Shown in pieces: positions 7,109 through 14,300 of a DNA stretch of 16,585 bases. Under the pieces are notes generated by a model. The model ran no database searches and was not told where the DNA came from. It saw only the letters and a program-made list of their open reading frames with translations. Positions within the stretch are counted from its first letter, which is position 1. Every line of letters starts with the position of its first letter. The position numbers and the translations under genes were made by a program. The DNA lies in NCBI GenBank assembly GCA_045805185.1, contig JBJMLS010000202.1, positions 1-16,585 of the forward strand, read 5' to 3'. The stretch comes from JAHEYF01 sp045805185. GTDB lineage: Bacteria; Bacteroidota; Bacteroidia; B-17B0; Aurantibacillaceae.

Positions 7109-8788
7109 GTGAAGAAAAAGAAATTACCTACGTATTTATTTTATTTATTAATAGCTGGCGGGATTTGGTTTTCAAATCCCGTTTTTGCGCAGGTTGGCGA
7201 CATAGGCAGCCAGATCCACGGAAATTTCCAGGTCGACGCTCAATATTACAGCGAAGACACCGCGATAGGCGCTCCAATTGTCCCCGAAAAAGTATTATCC
7301 AACGGATTCGGCAATCTGAATTACCAGAACGGAAATTTTTCAGCCGGCCTCCGTTACGAAAGCTATCAGAAAGTAATGCAGGGCTTTGACAACCGCTACA
7401 AGGGCCAGGGAATTCCATACCGTTACGCCCGTTACAAGCACAAGGATATTGATTTTACTGTTGGTAATTTTTACGAACAGTTCGGAAGCGGATTGATCTT
7501 CAGGAGCTACGAAGAACGGGGCTTACTGTACGACAATGCCATGGATGGAATGCGCGTCATTTTCAATCCCTACCAGGGAATAACACTGAAGGGCCTGATC
7601 GGCAAGCAAAGGACTTTTTTCAGCCTGAGCCCGGGAATTGTACGCGGCTTTGATGCTGAGATCAATATCAATGAATTGTTTGATTCCCTCAGTACTAAAA
7701 AAACAAAAGTCATCCTTGGCGGAAGCTTTGTGAGCAAATACCAGGAAGACAAGGATCCCGCCCTTATCATACCTGAGAATGTCGGCTGCTATGGCGGACG
7801 CATCAATATCATTCGTGGCGGCTTCAATTTTTTCGGGGAAGGCGCGTATAAAATAAATGACCCTTCACTTGTAAATAATGGCAGTTATAAGGACGGAAGA
7901 GCGGCTTACGTTACTACTTCTTATTCCACCAAAGGGTTCTCCATGAGTCTCGCAGGGAAGATCATTGATAACATGAGTTTCCGCAGCGACCGTGACGCAA
8001 GTGGTTCCGTTGACATGATCAATTTCCTGCCGGCGCTGACCAAACCGCATACTTACCTGCTCATGGCTTTTTATCCTTACGCTACCCAGCCCAACGGGGA
8101 AATGGGATTGCAGGCCGAGGTACAGTATAAATTTAAGAAAGGATCCCCGCTTGGCGGAAAATACGGAATGGACATTGCCGCTAATTTTTCTTCCGCCTAT
8201 TGCACTGACACCACTAACCTGGGCTACCAGCAGGATTCGGCCCGCCTGTATAAATACAAGATCAATTACATGAATACGGGGCAGCTTTATTTTTATGATG
8301 CCAACATCGAGATCAGTAAAAAATTCAGCAAAAAATTCAAAGGAACCTTAATGCTTTCGCACCAGTTTTACAACGACAATATCATCCGCCACAGCAATGC
8401 CTTTGCCGGTTACCCGAACATTAAATCCTTTATTGGGGTGGTCGACCTTACCTACAAATACAAGTCTACCTCGGCCATACGCATGGAGCTGCAGAGCCTG
8501 AGAACCGCCAGCGACACCATGGACAAAGGCTCCTGGGCGGCAGGGTTGCTGGAATGGACGCCAAATTCACACTTTTTTGTAGCGGTGATTGACCAGTACA
8601 ATTACGGCAACCGGGATGAGAACAAGAGGTATCATTATTTCCTGGGAACAGTCGGTTACATCAATGGTCCTACCCGCGTAACATTAGAATACGGAAAAAA
8701 ACGCGCCGGTATTTTTTGCGTGGGAGGCGTCTGCCGGAATGTACCCGCTTCGAATGGGGTAACGATAACGATCTCCACCAGTTTTTAA
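7109..8788 (+). CDS. DUF6029-type outer-membrane beta-barrel protein
   Basis: 559 residues with a signal peptide (about 1-27, VFA|Q) and then many alternating amphipathic strands ending in a C-terminal strand with terminal Phe (ITISTSF), as expected of an outer-membrane barrel. The segment around 99-150 (GQGIPYRYARY, then GNFYEQFGSGLIFRSYEERG) resembles the conserved core I associate with DUF6029 proteins of Bacteroidota. The function is unknown for the family as far as I can say. The start is GTG, 16 nt after the TlpA-like gene, and the signal peptide follows directly, so this start is well supported. The tight spacing implies translational coupling. The neighbouring thioredoxin-fold proteins suggest a shared envelope role. 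Confidence 0.85.
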   Translation: MKKKKLPTYLFYLLIAGGIWFSNPVFAQVGDIGSQIHGNFQVDAQYYSEDTAIGAPIVPEKVLSNGFGNLNYQNGNFSAGLRYESYQKVMQGFDNRYKGQGIPYRYARYKHKDIDFTVGNFYEQFGSGLIFRSYEERGLLYDNAMDGMRVIFNPYQGITLKGLIGKQRTFFSLSPGIVRGFDAEININELFDSLSTKKTKVILGGSFVSKYQEDKDPALIIPENVGCYGGRINIIRGGFNFFGEGAYKINDPSLVNNGSYKDGRAAYVTTSYSTKGFSMSLAGKIIDNMSFRSDRDASGSVDMINFLPALTKPHTYLLMAFYPYATQPNGEMGLQAEVQYKFKKGSPLGGKYGMDIAANFSSAYCTDTTNLGYQQDSARLYKYKINYMNTGQLYFYDANIEISKKFSKKFKGTLMLSHQFYNDNIIRHSNAFAGYPNIKSFIGVVDLTYKYKSTSAIRMELQSLRTASDTMDKGSWAAGLLEWTPNSHFFVAVIDQYNYGNRDENKRYHYFLGTVGYINGPTRVTLEYGKKRAGIFCVGGVCRNVPASNGVTITISTSF

Positions 8789-8841
8789 TTGATTTTACCT
8801 CTGCTTAATAGAAGATTTTTTTGTAATTTAGAAATAGGAAA

Positions 8842-9735
8842 ATGAGAACATTGATCAAATACACCAGCTTTTTTCTAACGCTTATTTTGTTTGCGTTTTA
8901 CTCCTGCGATTATGTGAGTAATCCTTACGAGCCCAAGACTACGGGAACAACTACCGGTACCACCGGAAGCGCACCTGTAGTGAGGAAAATATTTGTTGAA
9001 GACTATACCGGGCATAAATGTGATAATTGTCCCCGGGCCGCAAGAACCGCTCACGACCTGAAGACCCAGTATTACCAGGACAACATGGTTATTGTTTCCA
9101 TACATGCAGGTTCATTTGCATATACTACACCATTGGCAACAGGAGAACAATTCCCAACTGATATGAGGTGTGCTACAGGAAATGCGTATTATAGCAATAC
9201 TGATTTTTCAGTTGGCTTTAATCCTTTCTTTATGGTAAACCGAAAAGATGTTCCAACTGCAAATAACTATGTTTCCGAATCGGCATTATCTTCGTCCTTC
9301 GCGGCAGCAAATAGCCTTGCTCCCGATTTCAAACTGGAAATAAGCAATAATTACACATCAGCAACCCGGAATCTAAACACCAAAGTAAAAGTAACCGCTT
9401 TGAATGCACTTTCGGGAACTTATAAGCTGGTCATTCTGTTAACAGAAGACAGTGTAATTGCCGAGCAGCTCGACAAATACGTTACACCGAACTATGTCCC
9501 CAATTATGTTCACCGCGACGTTTTAAGAGGCGCAATTAACAGCGATTGGGGGAGCCAGGTATTTTCATCGGTTATAACAGTAAATGCGATGGATTCAGTA
9601 ATTGTTCCATCCTTTCCCATCAGCTCAGCGTATAATGAAAACCATTGTGCGGTTGTAGCCTATATTTATGATGCCAACTCAGCCAGTCCCAGGTATTACG
9701 AAGTAATGCAAACCGAGGAGGTCAAAATTAAATAG
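8842..9735 (+). CDS. Omp28-related lipoprotein with thioredoxin-like domain
   Basis: 297 residues. The N-terminus is a lipoprotein signal: hydrophobic stretch to residue 20, then F-Y-S-C with Cys22 as the likely lipidated residue, a relaxed lipobox common in Bacteroidota. A Thr/Gly-rich linker (about 33-43) precedes an Omp28/thioredoxin-like domain: VRKIFVEDYTGHKC, with CDNC at 60-63 (Cys60, Cys63), then a strand VIVSIHAG. The second half (about 150-297) is a beta-rich domain. It is likely anchored in the outer membrane, and which face cannot be decided. It lies 53 nt after the barrel gene and may belong to the same transcript. The intact CxxC suggests redox activity, although members of the Omp28 family are mostly known as surface proteins and adhesin-like antigens. 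Confidence 0.87.
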   Translation: MRTLIKYTSFFLTLILFAFYSCDYVSNPYEPKTTGTTTGTTGSAPVVRKIFVEDYTGHKCDNCPRAARTAHDLKTQYYQDNMVIVSIHAGSFAYTTPLATGEQFPTDMRCATGNAYYSNTDFSVGFNPFFMVNRKDVPTANNYVSESALSSSFAAANSLAPDFKLEISNNYTSATRNLNTKVKVTALNALSGTYKLVILLTEDSVIAEQLDKYVTPNYVPNYVHRDVLRGAINSDWGSQVFSSVITVNAMDSVIVPSFPISSAYNENHCAVVAYIYDANSASPRYYEVMQTEEVKIK

Positions 9736-9743
9736 ATCTCCTT

Positions 9744-9761
9744 TTAACAGAAAACTGTTAA
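9744..9761 (+). terminator. weak hairpin after the Omp28-like gene
   Basis: TTAACAG and CTGTTAA form a perfect 7-bp stem with an AAAA loop, 9 nt after the stop codon. It is AT-rich and lacks a T-run, so at best it is a weak terminator or an mRNA end-stabilising hairpin. Confidence 0.3.
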
Positions 9762-9802
9762 TAACCGCAGATTAAATACTTTTTTATCCCTTAATTAGCG
9801 TT

Positions 9803-9810
9803 TAAATTTG
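9803..9810 (+). promoter_or_regulatory. candidate -7 box for the glucosaminidase gene
   Basis: TAAATTTG is a perfect TAnnTTTG match 13 nt before ATG 9824, with a T-rich stretch around 9779-9785 at the -33 position. The leader would be under 10 nt. Confidence 0.5.
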
Positions 9811-9823
9811 TAGTACTCCCGAT

Positions 9824-10753
9824 ATGCGCAAATTTAAAACTATCCTGGCTCTTGCGGTGTTGCTTTTTGCCTCATCCGTTCATGCCCAGCCTTCTGAAAA
9901 AAAGCTGACGCCACAGGATTATATCCTGAGGTATAAGGAAGACGCAGTAAAGGAAATGTTGCAGCACGGCGTTCCCGCAAGCATTACACTCGCGCAGGGA
10001 ATGCTGGAAAGCGGAAATGGCAACAGTCCACTCGCCGTTTACGCAAATAATCATTTCGGAATTAAGTGTCACACGGATTGGATCGGTCCAACCTACACTA
10101 TGGATGACGATGCCAAAGACGAGTGTTTCCGCAAGTACGAAAGCGTGCTCAATTCTTATGAGGATCATTCCCTGTTCCTGAAGAGCCGGACCCGTTATTC
10201 CTTCCTGTTCGACTTACCGAAAAACGATTACAAGGGTTGGGCAAGCGGCTTGAAAGACGCGGGTTACGCCACTCATCCAAAATATGCGGAACAGCTGATC
10301 GAGCTGATCGAAAAGCACAACCTGAGCCAATACGATAAGATCGAGAACATGTCGCCGATCGTTTCCAAAGGCTACAGCATTTCCAAACCAAAGCTGGAGA
10401 TCCGCGAATCACTGAAGTTCAATCATACCCGTTTTGTTATTGCAAAGCCGGGAGATTCTTTCTTTAAGCTTGCCAGTGAATTCGACCTGGAGCTGGAGGA
10501 CCTGCTCGGGTACAACGATCTGGGTAAAACCGATAAGCTGCAGGCAGGACAAAAAATCTACGTCCAGCGCAAGCGCCGTAAAGCATTGGAACCTTATCAT
10601 GTAGTAACGAAGAACGAAACCATGAAATCCATTTCACAGCTTCACGGCATCCGCCTTTATCACCTCTACAAAAAGAACCGCATGAAACCCGGTGATGAGC
10701 CAAAAGCGGGTGATGTGCTTTACCTCCGCAGCAGGAAACCGAGAAATGCTTAG
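9824..10753 (+). CDS. secreted glucosaminidase (peptidoglycan hydrolase) with two LysM domains
   Basis: 309 residues. Seen: a signal peptide (about 1-21, VHA|Q); a FlgJ/glucosaminidase-type domain (about 30-170) with LAQGMLESGNGNS holding the likely catalytic Glu62, then NHFGIKC and a second conserved block FRKYESVLNSYEDHSLFL; LysM 1 (about 204-247, from FVIAKPGDS to KIYVQ); and LysM 2 (about 258-302, from YHVVTKNET to DVLYL). This is a usual Bacteroidota layout: the hydrolase cleaves glycan strands of peptidoglycan in the periplasm and the LysM modules hold it there. The first LysM is canonical and the second more diverged. It has its own promoter box, so it is likely a separate transcription unit from the redox cluster. 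Confidence 0.93.
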   Translation: MRKFKTILALAVLLFASSVHAQPSEKKLTPQDYILRYKEDAVKEMLQHGVPASITLAQGMLESGNGNSPLAVYANNHFGIKCHTDWIGPTYTMDDDAKDECFRKYESVLNSYEDHSLFLKSRTRYSFLFDLPKNDYKGWASGLKDAGYATHPKYAEQLIELIEKHNLSQYDKIENMSPIVSKGYSISKPKLEIRESLKFNHTRFVIAKPGDSFFKLASEFDLELEDLLGYNDLGKTDKLQAGQKIYVQRKRRKALEPYHVVTKNETMKSISQLHGIRLYHLYKKNRMKPGDEPKAGDVLYLRSRKPRNA

Positions 10754-11338
10754 CCTGATGCTGTTTCAAAGCTTCAAATTTTTCAGTGATCTAAACCGGA
10801 TCTCGACTGCGCCCGATCTGAGCCGAGCAAGTTAGCTTATAATTTTTAAAGTCGGCTTTCCAGAAATTAATCTGGATAAAACAGATACGGCATTTGACAG
10901 CAGGGAAGATTTTTTAACTGCTCCTTTGATCCTTCACGGTTTTTCCTCCCGGCTCTACAACAAGCTGCGGGAACTGGAATGTAAAACACTATCGATGTAT
11001 TAGAGTTTGAACCAGATGATTTATATGTGTTCGTGGCTTTGGAAAAGGAATGAGAACAAAATTAGACAGCTACTTGAAAAAGCACCTGAACACTTCGTAA
11101 TTTTCAAAGCCGCCATTAAATTCTTCACTGAACCTTTTGTGTCAGTGTTTAATTTAAAATAGTTCATTTGAACGAATAAACCAAAAAAGCCTTGAATTTT
11201 ATATATCCGATTAATCGTACAATTCATCGAAATTGATGACCAAGACTTTGTTTTAATCCGTTAGTTTGAACCATTATTAAAAATAATAATTAGCCCATCA
11301 GGAAATTTAAACATACCCCAACAATAAAAATCAATAAA
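10754..11338. other. intergenic region with coding remnant
   Basis: 585 bp with no intact gene. It contains the frameshifted coding remnant described separately, the palindrome CGATTAATCG at 11208-11217 and an AT-only hairpin at 11273-11290 (ATTATTA, AAAA, TAATAAT). A TTAGTTTG at 11261-11268, one base off the -7 consensus, is the only promoter-like box seen before the giant gene, and it lacks a matching -33 element. Confidence 0.6.
10836..11162 (+). pseudogene. possible decayed coding sequence with two frameshifts
   Basis: Three consecutive plus-strand segments read like protein when joined across frame changes. The first, from 10836 to the TAG at 11001-11003, includes GFPEINLDKTDTAFDSREDF and LYNKLRELECKTLSMY. 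The second, from 11000, reads LEFEPDDLYVFVALEKE and stops at a TGA. The third runs to TAG at 11160-11162 and reads NENKIRQLLEKAPEHF then VIFKAAIKFFTEPF. The charged and hydrophobic pattern is more protein-like than random AT-rich DNA, and no start codon is seen in the first segment. I do not recognise the family. The last segment could also be read as an intact 48-residue ORF from ATG 11016. Confidence 0.35.
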
Positions 11339-14300
11339 ATGACAAAAATTAAATTACTCATAAGTCTTATCGGCCTACTGTTTTGCACGGGCTTATTAAA
11401 GGCGCAAAGAACAGGCGTAAACTGTTCCCTTGCTATAGACATTAAGGCGACAAATACCTGTTCAGAGCAAGACTATAGTGGAAAATTTGAACACTGGTTC
11501 TTTTTTACCGCCGATTCAGCTACTGCACAGGTTTTGGTTTCAGCAACGAATAATTCCATTGCGGGTTATGCGCCGGTCTCAAACATATCCTATTTCAAAG
11601 GAAGCTGTGCGGGATTAACTTTTTTAAAATCAGATACGGTAATAACAGCCGACAGCCTTTTTTCTTATTATGAGTTTACAGGTTTGAATATAGGTGACAC
11701 CTGTTTCATCCTTGTTCAGTCTTCACCTGGTACTATAAAACTTTCCATGTGCATGAGCCAAGGGACTACGCCGGGTGTATTTACCGCCGCCGCATGTAAA
11801 ATAAATTGCAACGGAGAATTTAACCAACCCGCAGGTGTCCCCGCCAATTACCTTAACCCTTTTGGCGCCGGACAAGTCTCTTGTTGGCAACTTGCATTTG
11901 GTACACCGCAAATACAAACCCCGGCTGGAAACAACGCCGCTTATATGTGGGCAGATCGTTCCTGCGGGGGCAATATACAATCCGAAGGTGTAATGATAAA
12001 TTTTGGTGCGCCCTTAGACCCTTTGGCAACTTATTATGTGCGTTACAAAGTCACTTGCGCAGGCGTTCCTAATTATGCAACCTTAGATCAATTCAATGTG
12101 ACTTTGGCAAATGCAGCGGGATCTGGCTTACCCAGTCTAAGCATTGGTTGTTCTCCTACGGGTTCTTCAGGTTGGGGAGGGTTTATTCCACCCTTTAGTT
12201 CCGGTCAGGCGATAGATCAGGTAACAAACATGCCCAATGTGGTAAACTGGATTTCAAGAGGAATTTGTTTTACACCTAATGCAGCAAATCAGGATGTGCT
12301 CGTGTTCTATCCGGTAGAGAATACAAAACCCGACGACATTCAGGCAAGTGTTGATCTGGACAGCGTAGAGGTAATAAAAATGGAGGATAAAACAGAACCA
12401 ACCGTTGTAATCTGTCCGGGTTTTCCAGTCCAGTTAAATACCTTGTGTCAGCTTACATCAACTGCAACTTATGCGTGGCTGCCTGCGACTAACCTGAGCT
12501 GCACCACCTGTGCGCAGCCTTTGGCTTCACCAACTGTATCCACTACTTATACCTGTACCGTCTCTTTTCCGGGTGGCTGCTCCTTTCAAATAATCAGCCC
12601 GGTTAATGTTATTCCACCTCCGGGGCCAATTCAGGCCAACGTTCCAAGTCCGGTTTGTGAGAACACACCCTTTTCGGGCTCGGTATCCCCTGTTACACCG
12701 GGCTATACTTACCAGTGGACGCTTTCAAACGGCGCAGTAATTAATAGTTCCAGTCCGAACTTTTTTCTTTCCGCAGGAAATTATACCTACACAGTAACCG
12801 CCAATGCTCCTAACTGTAATATTCCAAGCGTAGCAACAGGAAGTATTACTGTGGTTGCTTTTCCTAATCCGGTTATCAGCCCTGTAAACAGCATAATTTG
12901 CAGCAATCAAAGCGTGGTTTTAAATGTTACCAACCCGCAGGCAGGCGTTATTTATACATGGGCGCCTGCAACAGGACTAAACGTAACCAATGGAGCTTCG
13001 GTAATTGCAAGCCCGCAGGCAAACCAGAGTTATACCGTAACCGCAGATAATGGAATATGTACAAAAGTATTTGCATGTAATGTAAACGTAAAGCCTGCGC
13101 CCAACGTTACGGTTAATTCACCCAACCTTTGCGCGGGCAATTCTGTTAACTTAACAGCAAATTCTGCTACAGCGGGCGTTACCTACAACTGGCAGCCCGG
13201 CAATCAGAATACGCAAACCATAAATGTTTCGCCAAATGCGACAACGAATTACACAGTAACCGTAACAGCGCCTAACGGATGCACCGCTTCGGCAACCTCA
13301 ACGGTAACTGTGGGTAATCCCACTTCCGGTTTTAATTTTCCTCAGCCTGTTTGTATTTGCGATCAGATTTGTTTCACTCCCACAAATGTAAACCCGGCAT
13401 ATAGCTATACATGGGGTATAGGAACACAGGGAGGCAGTTTTAATACAGTTAACAACGGTGCGCCTGTCTGTCTTACGTATTCATCACCTGCACAGTTTGG
13501 CGCATCCCTTACTGTGAGTAACGGTACTTGCAGCTCCAATACGGTTCAGACTTTTACGATAAGCCCGCTAACGGTTAGCTTTACTTATGCTGCAACTTGC
13601 AAAACAATAGGTTTTACGCCTAATGTGAGCTGCGGAGGTTCCAACCTTACTTACGATTGGGATTTTCATGATGGATCGCCCCACTCAACAGCCATAACCC
13701 CGACACATACCTTTCTTAATGCAGGTGTTGGGGGAAGTGTTACGTTGACGGTACACAACGGCACTTGCACAGGATCAATAACACAGGGAGTAACATTCGG
13801 AATTAACCCGATCACGATTAGTGCTTCGGCAGCTCCTTCAACTGTTTGCGTAGGACAGCAAACATCAATTACTGCCAATGGAACGCCCAACGGTTTAAAT
13901 TATACCTGGACTTCATCGCCTGCCGGTGTTTATCCTGGTGGCAGCCCGATCACTTATATACCCACTGTTCCTGGAAATACAACTTTTACTGTTACCGCAG
14001 ACAACGGAAAAGGCTGTACGAAAACAGCTACCACAGTAGTAACAGCAGTTGCAGCGCCACCGGCGGTAATAGGTACGACCGATACTTATGTATGCTATCA
14101 TCAGCATGGTTCAACTTATACCGCACAGCAAACCGCAGGAGCTACTTACAGTTGGGCGGTTACTGGCGGAACAATAACAGCCGGGCAAAATACGGCGGCC
14201 ATTACCGTTGACTGGCCAAGCGCAACGGCAGGCGGTCAGGTTTGTTTAACCGTGTCAAATGCTAACGGCTGCACAAATTCAAGCTGCTTACCAATAAGCC

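Noticed and set aside
11021..11227. 68-codon minus-strand ORF in the gap before the giant gene
   Set aside because: The plus-strand segments over the same bases are more protein-like. The minus product is Ser/Phe-rich with no motif.
11273..11290. Hairpin ATTATTA-AAAA-TAATAAT as terminator
   Set aside because: The stem is entirely A-T with no T-run after it, and it sits just upstream of a gene start, so stability and position do not fit a terminator.
13846..14211. 121-codon plus-strand ORF in another frame of the giant gene
   Set aside because: It is out of frame with the continuous 1749-codon reading frame and rich in Cys, Arg and Tyr as expected of a shifted frame.
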